64,000 nucleotides of DNA from Oscillospiraceae bacterium HV4-5-C5C (GTDB lineage: Bacteria > Bacillota > Clostridia > Saccharofermentanales > Fastidiosipilaceae): positions 62,001-126,000 of the forward strand of contig JAAVLZ010000004.1 of NCBI GenBank assembly GCA_012034405.1. The letters run 5' to 3'. The notes beneath the pieces were generated by a model, which had not been told where the DNA came from, ran no database searches, and was given only the letters and a program-made list of their open reading frames with translations. Positions within the stretch are counted from its first letter, which is position 1. Each line of letters opens with the position of its first letter. The position numbers and the translations under genes were made by a program. Below are positions 26,112-35,053 of this stretch, piece after piece.

Positions 26112-27855
26112 GGAGCGCGCCTCCTCTGGTCTGGGATTCATAGACTTCCCGGTAAATCTCACTGCTACGCAGGAGCTCTTCATGGGTACCGGCCGCCACA
26201 ATCCGTCCGTCATCCATGACCACAATTTTATCCGCGTCCTGTACTGAAGCGACCCGCTGGGCAATGATGATCTTGGTCGTATCAGGAATATCCTCTCGCA
26301 GCGCCTGGCGGATCAGGCGGTCAGTTTTGGTATCCACCGCACTGGTTGAATCATCCAGGATCAGGATCAGCGGCTTTTTCAGCAGGGCCCGGGCGATACA
26401 CAGCCGTTGCCGCTGCCCGCCGGATACATTGCTGCCCCCCTGTTCGATGTAGGTATCATAGCCATCCGGAAAACTGCGGATAAAGTCATCAGCCTGCGCA
26501 ATCTGGCAGGCCCGGACCAGTTCCTCATCTGTAGCGGTTTCATTGCCCCAGCGCAGATTCTTTCTGATACTGCCGGAAAAAAGCACATTTTTTTGCAGGA
26601 CCATCGCTACCTGGTTCCGCAGCATGGTCAGGTCATAGTCCCGCACGTCCCTGCCGCCTACCTTGATGCGGCCGGCAGACACATCATATAGCCGGGCAAT
26701 CAGCTGAACCAGGCTGGATTTTGCAGAGCCGGTGCCCCCCAGAATCCCGACGGTTTCTCCGGACCGGATATGGAGATTGATGTGGTCCAGTACCGGTTTA
26801 TCGCTGTTTCTGGCATAGGAAAAGGAGACATCTTCAAAATCTATGGTGCCGTTCGCCACCGTCTGCAGCGGCTGCTCGGGGTTTTGCAGATCACTTTCCT
26901 CATCCAGTATTTCCACAATTCGCTCAGCTGACGCTCTGGAAATGATAATCATGACCAGGATCATGGATACCATCATCAGACTCATCAGAATCTGCATGGC
27001 GTATGTGATCAGACTGGTCAGCTCGCCAGTCGATAGCCCGATGTCAGCCTGATTGCCGCTGGATACTATGGCCCTGGCGCCGAACCAGGACAGCAGGAGC
27101 ATGGAGGTATATAGGCAGAACTGCATCAGGGGCATATTAAAGGCCAGCCGTTTTTCCGCTTTGGTAAAATCCTGGAAAATGGATTGAGAGATGCCATTGA
27201 ATTTCTGTTCTTCATAGGGCTCCCGGGTATAGGATTTAACCACCCGTATGCCCCGCAGATTTTCCTGCACCACCCGGTTCAGGCGGTCATAGGTATTAAA
27301 CACCCGTACAAAAATCGGATGCACGTGCAGGCTGATGAGCATCAGGCCCACACCCAGGACCGGAATCGCCGCCAGAAAGATCAGCGAAAGCTGACGGTCG
27401 ATCCGGAAAGAAAATATCAGAGCAAAAATGATCATCATCGGCGCGCGAACCGCCAGACGGATGAACATCTGATAAGCATTCTGCACGTTGGTAACATCTG
27501 TGGTCAGCCGGGTGATGATACTGGCCGTAGAAAACTTATCTATATTGGAAAAAGAAAACTTCTGCACCTGATAGTACATATCATGACGCAGATTGCGGGC
27601 AAAACCGGAGGACGCGATGGCCGCGCTGCGGCCGGCCAGACCACCGGTGATCAGCGACAGGCCGGCGGACAGGACCAGCGCCACGCCGATTTTCCAGACA
27701 TAGCCCATGTTCTTCTGATTAATGCCATTATCTATCAGATACGCCATGAGCGTGGGAATGATGATTTCCAGTATGGATTCACATGAGACATAAAGCGGGG
27801 TCAGCAAGCTGTCTTTTTTGTATTCACGCACGCTGGCCAAGAGTCTTTTCAGCAT
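26101..27855 (-). CDS. ABC exporter half-transporter, degenerate-site subunit
   Basis: A 584-residue partner of the 24186-26111 subunit, with six membrane helices in residues 15-300 and an NBD from about 340. Walker A is 'GGTGSAKSS'. Walker B reads 'LILILDDSTSAVD', with Asp for the catalytic Glu, and the H-loop histidine is Gln ('IIIAQRVAS'). The signature 'VSGGQRQ' is functional. These substitutions define the degenerate half of a heterodimeric exporter. It follows the MarR gene by 18 bp and is presumably under its control. Confidence 0.88.
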   Translation of the reverse strand: MLKRLLASVREYKKDSLLTPLYVSCESILEIIIPTLMAYLIDNGINQKNMGYVWKIGVALVLSAGLSLITGGLAGRSAAIASSGFARNLRHDMYYQVQKFSFSNIDKFSTASIITRLTTDVTNVQNAYQMFIRLAVRAPMMIIFALIFSFRIDRQLSLIFLAAIPVLGVGLMLISLHVHPIFVRVFNTYDRLNRVVQENLRGIRVVKSYTREPYEEQKFNGISQSIFQDFTKAEKRLAFNMPLMQFCLYTSMLLLSWFGARAIVSSGNQADIGLSTGELTSLITYAMQILMSLMMVSMILVMIIISRASAERIVEILDEESDLQNPEQPLQTVANGTIDFEDVSFSYARNSDKPVLDHINLHIRSGETVGILGGTGSAKSSLVQLIARLYDVSAGRIKVGGRDVRDYDLTMLRNQVAMVLQKNVLFSGSIRKNLRWGNETATDEELVRACQIAQADDFIRSFPDGYDTYIEQGGSNVSGGQRQRLCIARALLKKPLILILDDSTSAVDTKTDRLIRQALREDIPDTTKIIIAQRVASVQDADKIVVMDDGRIVAAGTHEELLRSSEIYREVYESQTRGGALHEA

Positions 27856-27873
27856 ATTACAGTTCTCCTGATT

Positions 27874-28329
27874 TCATTCAGATCGGTTTTCCAAAGCGGC
27901 GGAAAGGTTCTCTTTCATCCGGCCCAGGTACATGAGCAGCTGAGCTGTCTCTGCTTCAGAGAACCCCTGCAGCATAATTGCTTCCATACGGGCTTCGTCC
28001 TGAGCCATGATGTCCCTGATCTGCAGGGCCTTGTCAGTCAGGATGATTTTCTTCAGGCGAGCGTCCTCCGCCACCGGGAGCCGCCTGATCAGGCCCTTCT
28101 GTTCCATCAGCGACAGGACTTTGGAAGCGGTGGACCGAGCTATGGTAAAGTGTTTTTCAATATCCTTCTGATAAATATCCTGCCCGGTATGATCCGCCAG
28201 GTAACCGATAATCCAGCCATTATTGCCTGTAGCCTGGTCCACCGTTTTTTTATTGGTGGCAAACTCAAAATAGCGGCGGATCAGATTGTTGACAGCTCTG
28301 AACGCAAAGCCGATGCGGTACTGCGGCAT
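27874..28329 (-). CDS. MarR-family regulator of the adjacent ABC exporter
   Basis: A 151-residue winged-helix protein. The helix-turn-helix lies about residues 48-75 ('QKDIEKHFTIARSTASKVLSLMEQKGLI', partly quoted) followed by a wing 'RLPVAEDARLKKIILT' with the typical DxRxKx pattern. GAAGGAG precedes the ATG. It is first in an operon with the two exporter subunits, and a promoter overlapped by a palindrome lies immediately upstream, which fits autorepression. Confidence 0.87.
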   Translation of the reverse strand: MPQYRIGFAFRAVNNLIRRYFEFATNKKTVDQATGNNGWIIGYLADHTGQDIYQKDIEKHFTIARSTASKVLSLMEQKGLIRRLPVAEDARLKKIILTDKALQIRDIMAQDEARMEAIMLQGFSEAETAQLLMYLGRMKENLSAALENRSE

Positions 28330-28406
28330 AGTTTGCTCCTTCTTGACGGCTCTGACTGTTCCCCCAACTGATGGGCCAGCCAGGCTTTAGAATTTGTTTT
28401 ACATAG

Positions 28407-28452
28407 AACTGTTAGGCATAAAACAGTTTATCATCTTTCGGCCGCCTGTCAA
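28407..28452 (-). promoter_or_regulatory. Promoter with overlapping palindrome upstream of marR-ABC operon
   Basis: On the minus strand a -35 TTGACA (28452-28447), a 16-bp spacer and a -10-like TAAACT (28430-28425). An inverted repeat with 7-bp arms, AACTGTT/AACAGTT (28407-28413 and 28422-28428), overlaps the -10. This is a classic repressor layout and a likely site for the MarR protein encoded just downstream. Confidence 0.55.
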
Positions 28453-28481
28453 GCCAGCAAAAACTGCCGCGGCAAAATGAA

Positions 28482-28521
28482 GCGGCCCGGATCTGTCGCC
28501 TCAAACGATAGACCGGGCCGC
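28482..28521 (-). terminator. Rho-independent-type terminator after the TetR-ABC operon
   Basis: Minus-strand stem GCGGCCCGG / CCGGGCCGC (9 bp, with further inner pairing) followed by TTCATTTT. It lies 34 bp past the end of the interrupted ABC gene and ahead of the next operon's promoter. Confidence 0.6.
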
Positions 28522-28555
28522 CGCCAGACTGCCTGGGAAAACAGCCGGACCGGAT

Positions 28556-30289
28556 TTATAATTTCCAGCTTACCGCCTGCCGCCTGGCTTCAATAAACTG
28601 GCGGTAAAGGCCTGCTTGCCGCAGCAGCTCAGGGTGAGTCCCCTGCTGCACAATCTGGCCCTGATCAATCACAAATATCTGATCTGCGTGTTCCACCGTT
28701 TTTAGGCGGTGGGCAATCATCAGGATCGTTTTATCTTTTGTCAGCGCGGTAATTGCCCGCAACAACTGCGCTTCATTCTCCGGGTCCACATTAGCAGTCG
28801 CTTCATCCAGAATAATAACCGGCGCGTCCTTGAGGATAGCCCGGGCAATCGAAATCCGCTGCTTTTCCCCTCCGGACAAACTGGCGCCGCCTTCGCCGAT
28901 CACGGTATCATAAGCAGCCGGCAAGGCACTGATAAAGTCATCGCAGCAAGCCTGCCGGGCCGCTGCCCGCACCTCAGCTAAGGTGGCATCCGGCTTGCCA
29001 AAGCGAATATTATTGGCGATGGTATCGTGGAACAAATAAACCGTCTGAAAGACAAAACTAAAATGACTCATCAGGCTATCCATGCTGTAGCTGCGCACGT
29101 TAACCTGATCCAGTTGTACCTCTCACTGACTGACATCCCAGAAGCGGGCCAGCAGATGGCAGAGCGTCGTTTTTCCGCCGCCGGAGGGACCGACAAACGC
29201 CGCTGTGGTATGCTGCGGAATCTGCAGGGATAGTCCGCGGATGATCTCTTTCTGGTCGTAGGCAAAGCGGATGTTCAGGGCCGAAAGATTTTCAGACTGA
29301 GTCTGACGGGCTTCGCCGTTTATATCCATGGGCTCCAGCTTCAGGATTTCACTGGCCCGATCCACCGATAAGTCAACGACCCGCAGCAGCGAGGCATAAG
29401 CGCCTGCTTGCTCAAGAGAGGAAAATAATATGAAGGAAGCAATCATCATGACTAAGCAAACTGCCAGCTGCATCTGGTTATTCAGGTAAAGTCCGATAGC
29501 TGCCAGATTCATTCCCACTGACACGAGCTTAATGGCCATATTTTGCAAAGGTATATAGCGGTTGGTCAGGATTTCCAGGTCTGTGTTCACCCGGCAATTC
29601 GCATCGATAGTCTGATCCAGCTGCTGCCGCACCTTGCTGCTGAGGTTGTAAGCCTTGACTTCCGCTATGCCTTGTATATAGGACAGAATATGTTCTACCA
29701 GCGTTGTATCTGATTTTAATTTCCGGCCTGATACTGCTTGATTAGCCCGGCGCAGCTGACTGTTAATCAGCAGAAACAAAAGAATGCCGGATACCGCCAG
29801 CAGACCGATCCGCCAGTCAAAGATCAGTAAAAACACCGCAATCAAAGCAGCTTCCAGAATACCCTGAGTGGTCATCATGATGACCCGCGTCGCCACATCA
29901 CCCAGTTGCTCCATGGTATTGGTGGTGACCGACGTGATGTCCCCCAGCGTTTTTCGGTTAAAATAGCCCATCGGCAGGTATCGCAGGTGTTCGGCAATTT
30001 CAATCCGTTTTCCGGCACTGGTCTGGTAGCCGGCAATGGTTTGCTTCATGGAGGCCGCTCGGTAGATGACGGTGGCGCCGATGACACTGACCAGCATAAT
30101 CAAGGTGGCGCCAAGGAGGGTGAGGCCGCTCAGGGAATCTGTCACAATAGCCTGCAGGACCAGGTACAGCGCCGGTATTTTCAGGGCCTGAAAAAAAGAG
30201 CGGAGGACGCCCAGCCACATGCTCTGATAAAAGAGCTTTCTATCCGGGCCGTCGGCAAAGTCAAAGAATTTTTTGAATGTCTTAAGCAT
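28556..30289 (-). pseudogene. ABC exporter half-transporter interrupted by an in-frame TGA
   Basis: A single reading frame from the ATG at 30289 (after GGGAGACGG) to 28556 encodes a complete 577-codon exporter subunit except for one TGA at 29125-29123. The upstream part has the membrane domain and Walker A 'GPSGGGKTT' and stops after 'ARFWDVSQ'; in the same frame the sequence resumes 'EVQLDQVNVRSYSMDS' and continues through 'LSGGEKQR', 'VIILDEATANVD' and 'IAHRLKTV'. In paralogues this position is usually Gly (GGx), so one substitution explains it. Other genes here end in TGA, which argues against recoding. Either a sequencing error or a recent nonsense mutation; without repair the NBD is lost. 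Confidence 0.85.
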
Positions 30290-32066
30290 CGATCCGTCTC
30301 CCTTCTGAATCACGGGCTTCAATATGCGCCGCCCAAAGCCGGCTGTATAAGCCCTGATGGGCTAATAAAGTCTGATGGGTACCTAAATCATCAAGCCGGC
30401 CTTGCGAAATGACCGCAATCTGATCCGCGTCACTGACAGTTGACAGGCGGTGGGCAATCACGATCAAGGTTTTCCCCCGGGCCAGCCCGGCTACAGACTG
30501 CTGAATCAGAGCCTCATTTTCAGGATCAGTATAGGCAGTCGCTTCATCCAGGATCAGAACCGGGGCGTTTTTGAGCATAGCCCGGGCAATCGCCAGGCGC
30601 TGACGTTCGCCGCCGGAAAGATGGCTGCCCCCGTCTCCCACCACCGTATCAAACCCCTTTTCCAGCTGACTGATAAATTCATAACAGCCGCTTTGGCGGG
30701 CGATTTCCTCCACCTCCTGGTCAGTCGCGCCGGGGCGCCCCAGACGGATGTTTTCCCTGACGCTGAGGTTAAACAGGTAGTTATCCTGATTGACATAGGC
30801 AATCGCCAGATTGGCGTCCTCAGCGGATAAGGACCGCAGATCAACCCCGCCCAGTAAGATCCGGCCCTGAGCCGGCTCCCAGAGTGAAGCTAATAAGCGG
30901 GCTATGGTCGTTTTACCGCTGCCGGAAGGTCCGACCAGCGCGGTAAAACTGCCTTGCGGAATGGTCAGGTTGATACCGTGCAGGACTTCCTGTTCCTTAT
31001 AGGCAAAACGGACGCCCTCAAGGGTCAGGCTGTAATCTTTGGGTACGGCCTGGCTTTGCGAAGGCCGCACAAGCTCCGGCAGCTGCATTAATTGGTCAAC
31101 CTCAGCAAATATGACCCCTGCTTTACCGATGTCATCAGAGTAAGACATCGCTGTTATCAGCGGCGTGACCAGACCAAAGGCCAGAATGATTATCTGCACG
31201 TAGCGGACCGGCGTCAGACTACCCTGCAAAACAAATAAACCGCCAACCGGCAAAACAAGCAGCAGGGTCTCCGGCGCGACTGACAAAGCCGCTGACATGT
31301 ACCAGATCGTGCTGCGCATCCAATCAATACAACTGTCCGCCGCTTCCCGAGCAGCGGTCACAAATTTGCCGTATGAACTGTCAGAGCGGCCAAAAGCCTT
31401 GATGACTTCGATGCCGTTGATGTACTCCACCGCGGTATCATTTAAGACTTTGGTTTTGTGAATATAGTTGCCAAATTTCACCTCATAATCTTTCATCATC
31501 CCGGCATAGCTGACCAGGCCCAGCACCAGTGTGATCAGGGAACACAGCGCGAGGCGCCAGTCAATCACCAGGAGATAGATAAAAAGAATCAAAGGTGCCA
31601 GAAGGTTGGCGGTGAATTCCGGCAAAATGTGCGCCAGCGTGGTCTCCATGGCATCCACCCGCTCCACCAGCGTATTTTTCAGCTCTCCGGAAGGTATATC
31701 CAGGACGGTTCCCAACGGGACCCGGGCCAGTTTGTCACAGATGGTTTTACGAACATTCGCCAGAACTTGAAAGGTCGCGCGGTGGGAACATCTGGTCGAC
31801 CAGGTGTGAAAGCCGACCCGCATGATCCAGAAAAAAGCCATCATCAAGGCTAAGCTCAGATAGTGAATAAAACCCCGGTGTCCGGCCATCAGATCCCGTA
31901 CCATCCAGCCAATGATAAAATAGGGAACCATCCCCCATATCACCCCGATCGCAGCCAGGATGACGCTTTTTTGATAATCACGTTTTTTATCCCGCGCATA
32001 TTTAAATATATAAGATAGCAGCCGCAGCCGCGGCGCGGGTTTCTTCTCTGTCGCTTTTTTACTCAT
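30282..32066 (-). CDS. ABC exporter half-transporter, first subunit of TetR-linked pair
   Basis: A 594-residue exporter subunit with the membrane domain at about residues 30-310 and a fully consensus NBD: 'GPSGSGKTT', 'LSGGERQR', 'VLILDEATAYTDPENE' and 'IAHRLSTV'. I use the ATG at 32066; a GTG directly before it is possible. AAGGAAGG precedes. It overlaps the next subunit by 8 bp and follows the TetR gene by 73 bp. Such pairs in Firmicutes are often annotated as multidrug or siderophore-type exporters; the substrate is unknown. With the partner interrupted, this subunit may be orphaned. Confidence 0.86.
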   Translation of the reverse strand: MSKKATEKKPAPRLRLLSYIFKYARDKKRDYQKSVILAAIGVIWGMVPYFIIGWMVRDLMAGHRGFIHYLSLALMMAFFWIMRVGFHTWSTRCSHRATFQVLANVRKTICDKLARVPLGTVLDIPSGELKNTLVERVDAMETTLAHILPEFTANLLAPLILFIYLLVIDWRLALCSLITLVLGLVSYAGMMKDYEVKFGNYIHKTKVLNDTAVEYINGIEVIKAFGRSDSSYGKFVTAAREAADSCIDWMRSTIWYMSAALSVAPETLLLVLPVGGLFVLQGSLTPVRYVQIIILAFGLVTPLITAMSYSDDIGKAGVIFAEVDQLMQLPELVRPSQSQAVPKDYSLTLEGVRFAYKEQEVLHGINLTIPQGSFTALVGPSGSGKTTIARLLASLWEPAQGRILLGGVDLRSLSAEDANLAIAYVNQDNYLFNLSVRENIRLGRPGATDQEVEEIARQSGCYEFISQLEKGFDTVVGDGGSHLSGGERQRLAIARAMLKNAPVLILDEATAYTDPENEALIQQSVAGLARGKTLIVIAHRLSTVSDADQIAVISQGRLDDLGTHQTLLAHQGLYSRLWAAHIEARDSEGRRIDA

Positions 32067-32086
32067 CACTTTGGTCCTTCCTTTTA

Positions 32087-32102
32087 GTTAGGTCTTGCTA
32101 AC
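32087..32102. promoter_or_regulatory. Candidate TetR operator before the ABC pair
   Basis: The inverted repeat GTTAG-N6-CTAAC lies 21 bp upstream of the exporter start, in the gap after tetR. It shares the TTA/TAA arm pattern with the palindrome in front of tetR (32792-32802), so both may bind the same TetR protein. Confidence 0.35.
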
Positions 32103-32139
32103 CATGGGGCAAAAAAGGGGGGCTGTCCCTTGCCCGGTT

Positions 32140-32775
32140 TTACAGCCCCATAATATTACGCCAGCCGGCGGTATAGAATGCTGTCAGTTGCCGCAGGCAG
32201 GCAAGGGCGCGGTCTTCCGGCAACCCATGGATAATCATTTCAAACATGGCCGTAAACATGCCGCTCACCACCAGATGCGGAAACCAGGGATCCAGCTCGC
32301 TCACAGGCTGACCTTCCTGCTGCAGCTGAGCCAGATAACGATTGGTTGATACAATTTCTTTTTGTGTCAGATCGTGCACGAACGTTTCATAGCGGGTACC
32401 CGCGGCAGCACGGAACAATATTTTAAAGGCGGACAGGTGCTGATACATATAGTGCAGCATCTGTTCCGCGCAAGCGGCCCCGATCTCCCCCATTTTATGT
32501 CTCTGCTGCGGCGGCGTCAGCTGTTCAAATTGCAGCTCGGCCTGATCGTACAGCGCCATAACCGCCTGCACATGCGGACCGGTCAGCGCCTCAAATAAAT
32601 CGGCTTTATTTTTGAAATGCCAATAAAATGAGCCTGTCGTCACGCCGGCAGTCTGCGCGATATCCCGCAGCGACGCGGCTCGATAACCCTTCCTTAAAAA
32701 TTCGTCCCGGGCTGCCTCCAAAATACGGGAGCGGCTGTCCATACGAGTCCGGCTGTCCGACTGCAGTGTTTCCAT
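32140..32775 (-). CDS. TetR/AcrR-family transcriptional regulator
   Basis: A 211-residue regulator. The N-terminal DNA-binding domain (residues 14-62) shows the family pattern 'RILEAARDEFLRKGY' and 'SLRDIAQTAGVTTGSFYWHFKNKADLFEAL' (partly quoted); the remainder is an all-helical ligand domain. The ATG follows GGAGGGGAG. It precedes the ABC pair in the same orientation and should repress it until an effector binds. Confidence 0.9.
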   Translation of the reverse strand: METLQSDSRTRMDSRSRILEAARDEFLRKGYRAASLRDIAQTAGVTTGSFYWHFKNKADLFEALTGPHVQAVMALYDQAELQFEQLTPPQQRHKMGEIGAACAEQMLHYMYQHLSAFKILFRAAAGTRYETFVHDLTQKEIVSTNRYLAQLQQEGQPVSELDPWFPHLVVSGMFTAMFEMIIHGLPEDRALACLRQLTAFYTAGWRNIMGL

Positions 32776-32791
32776 CTCCCCTCCTTTTCCA

Positions 32792-32839
32792 TAACATTGT
32801 TACGGTTAGAGTAATATAACTCCTGGCGCCAACTGTCAA
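32792..32839 (-). promoter_or_regulatory. tetR promoter with palindromic operator
   Basis: Minus strand: -35 TTGACA (32839-32834), 17-bp spacer, -10 TATTAC (32816-32811). Just downstream lies the perfect palindrome TAACA-N-TGTTA (32792-32802), in the usual position for TetR autorepression. Confidence 0.55.
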
Positions 32840-33009
32840 GCCCTGACTGATAATCGGTCTTGCAAACTTCCGCCAAGCCAGTCCGACGCGATTAGCTCTG
32901 CAGATCACAGCGCTCCGGGTATCCAGGCAGACTGCTCCAGCAAATATACCGGAGCTTGAGCGTCTCTGGCCGCGGCCTCACCCGCCGGGATGGCTGGCAA
33001 CTGGCAGGA

Positions 33010-34494
33010 TCAGGCGTCAGACCGGGAATAGGCATTTTTCATCTGACTGCTCAGTTCAAACAAAACCTTGTCCAATGTCGCGGCCGTCTCCTTTTGCAGG
33101 ATGTCTGCGATTGCCTGATTGGCGCTTTCTCGCAGTTGTTGTTGTCGGCAGGCGTCACTTTCCTGACCTTGCAGGGCATCATATTGATGCAGCAGCTGAT
33201 GGCTCTGAGCCAGAACGGTTTGCTGCCAGCGCTCAATATGAAAAAGCGACCGGCTGTAGGAGGCGTCCGCCATGGCTGCGATCAGCCGGCTGGCCCAGTA
33301 AAAATTGTCCGTCGATACAGTTCCGCCGGTATTGGACAGGTAGGTCGGCGTCGTCTCAACGTTGGCATAAAACGGAGCCATGACATTAAATGCGTTGGAA
33401 GCAAAAGCCAGCCATTCCACAGCCTGATAGGGCGATGGCAGATCCGGACGCAGCTGGATCAGGGCCATAAAGTCATTGCGGTTGATCCCTATGGAGCGGA
33501 AGCGTCCTTTCTCTTCCGGGTGGCCGTAGCGCTCATAGGGATCATAGGGCGTGCCTTGATAATGGGAGGATAGTACATACTTGATATCCTCAGGCGTGAT
33601 TTTCTTTTCTGGCTGCAGGCACCACGGCAGCTTATCAGAGACAGGGCTGAAGTCTGCCTCTGGGCCGTCCCATCGATTACTGGTCGGATTAAAATAGCGC
33701 AGCATGAACCAGGCCCGCGGGGTGTTGTAGACATGATCCGAGTCATCGTGGCTGCCAAAGGCCTCACGCGGGTTCAGAATGCCATCCTGAGATAAATCCA
33801 GATGGTAGGTTTCAATAAAATCCCGCAGATCTGCGGAGCACATGAAATTCCGACGCTCAGTCAGAGCATCGTCCAGATTGAACTGGTCCAGGCCTAACTG
33901 GTTTGGCATGACTGCATAGCAATCGTCCGGCACCCGCCGGGCAATCCAGTGATGGCCGCCGATGGTTTCCAGCCACCAGATTTCTTCAAGATCCTGAAAA
34001 GCAATACCGTTCATCTCATAAGTGCCGTAAGTTTCCAGCAGCTGCCCCAGGCGCTGCACCCCTTCGCGAGCACTGTGTATAAAGGGCAGGACCAGATAAA
34101 CCATATCTTCCTCACCAATGCCGCCCGGGCGCTCAGGCTGTGAACCGGCGGCTGGCTGATTGGTCACCAGCGGATCCGCGCCTAAGACGCGGGGATTAGA
34201 CGTCAGGGTTTCAGTCGCGGTCATAGCAATATTTGCTGAGTTCACACCGCTGGCAGCCCAGATACCTTGACCTGGCAGCGCGTTTGGTACAGCGGTAAAG
34301 CGGAGCGGGTCTGCCGGCAGCTCAATGCGAAGATGTGAGAGCACCGAGGTGTAGACGCCAGGCATATCCTCAGGGCCGACACTGACGAATTTTTTGGGGG
34401 TGAAATGGCCGGAGCCGGAATCGTCATTACGGGCAATCATGGTGGAGTGATCATAGGTGGCATTTTTACCAGCTAATATGGTCGTGCAAGGCAT
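33010..34494 (-). CDS. C69-family dipeptidase (PepD-like Ntn hydrolase)
   Basis: A 494-residue peptidase of family C69. It begins 'MPCTTILAGKNATYDHSTMIARNDD', of which Cys3 would become the N-terminal nucleophile after processing; the segment 'TILAGKNATYDHSTMIARN' is the family hallmark. Other conserved parts are 'GVNSANIAMTATET' near residue 83, 'EIWWLETIGGHHWIA' near 170 and 'RAWFMLRYFNP' near 261. No classic signal peptide is present, so a cytoplasmic dipeptidase is likely. It is transcribed alone, with a possible small ORF four bases upstream. Confidence 0.9.
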   Translation of the reverse strand: MPCTTILAGKNATYDHSTMIARNDDSGSGHFTPKKFVSVGPEDMPGVYTSVLSHLRIELPADPLRFTAVPNALPGQGIWAASGVNSANIAMTATETLTSNPRVLGADPLVTNQPAAGSQPERPGGIGEEDMVYLVLPFIHSAREGVQRLGQLLETYGTYEMNGIAFQDLEEIWWLETIGGHHWIARRVPDDCYAVMPNQLGLDQFNLDDALTERRNFMCSADLRDFIETYHLDLSQDGILNPREAFGSHDDSDHVYNTPRAWFMLRYFNPTSNRWDGPEADFSPVSDKLPWCLQPEKKITPEDIKYVLSSHYQGTPYDPYERYGHPEEKGRFRSIGINRNDFMALIQLRPDLPSPYQAVEWLAFASNAFNVMAPFYANVETTPTYLSNTGGTVSTDNFYWASRLIAAMADASYSRSLFHIERWQQTVLAQSHQLLHQYDALQGQESDACRQQQLRESANQAIADILQKETAATLDKVLFELSSQMKNAYSRSDA

Positions 34495-34498
34495 AAAT

Positions 34499-34624
34499 TC
34501 AGGTCCTTTCTTCCTTCAAGCCGGACAAATTCATCCTGGCAGCCAGCCTGCTGAGCCAGCCGTAGCTGCAGCCGCATTCCCGCGGCAAATCAGGTTTTGA
34601 ATCGTGCTGTGGCATTTGGAGCAT
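34499..34624 (-). CDS. Possible 41-residue leader ORF before the dipeptidase
   Basis: ATG at 34624 after AGGA, ending TGA four bases before the dipeptidase start. The product would contain a Cys-Gly-Cys pair mid-way and a basic amphipathic end ('LSRLAARMNLSGLKEERT'). I recognise no family. The close spacing could allow translational coupling, but an ORF of this size can arise by chance. Confidence 0.2.
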   Translation of the reverse strand: MLQMPQHDSKPDLPRECGCSYGWLSRLAARMNLSGLKEERT

Positions 34625-35053
34625 GCTGTTTTTCCTATATCTGGCTATTTAACAAAGCCTTCACTTTAGCCTTTATTATGCCATGAATCAGGTTGTCCGG
34701 ACTGATGAGTTGTAATCAGCCGGACTGGCCGCGACTGTGATTACACAGTTTCGCGAGCTGCAGTGTAGGCGCTCAGCCCACCATGCTACGCCTGAGCAGC
34801 TGAAACCGTCTGAGCAACTAACATAATCAGGCAGACTAATTGATATGCGCAGGGCGAACGGCCGCCAGGCAGTCCTGGCGCTGGTATTTATCCGCGCCCA
34901 GCTGGTTTCATCAGACCTGAACTGTTATTATGAAAGTTATAGGATTCAAGGGATTGCCAGACAAACTGTGGCACGAGTTTTACGCCGCTGTTTCTGAATC
35001 GCTCGTGATCGTTTCAGCAGGTCTTCAGACAGCAAAATATAAAGGACGTGCTT
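34625..35053. other. Intergenic region with two hairpins
   Basis: No gene seen between the leftward dipeptidase and the rightward ABC gene. Two inverted repeats stand out: 34695-34725 (GTCCGG-a-CTGAT, 8-base loop, ATCAG-CCGGAC) and 34863-34880 (CGCCAGG, loop CAGT, CCTGGCG). Neither is followed by a T tract. Both lie between divergently oriented genes, where terminators are not expected, so structured leader or regulator sites are possible. Confidence 0.5.

Noticed and set aside
27184-27786. 200-codon plus-strand ORF
   Set aside because: Antisense shadow of the ABC subunit at 26101-27855.
29123-29125. TGA recoded as selenocysteine or tryptophan
   Set aside because: TGA serves as an ordinary stop for many genes in this window, and Gly is the expected residue; no SECIS-like hairpin seen.
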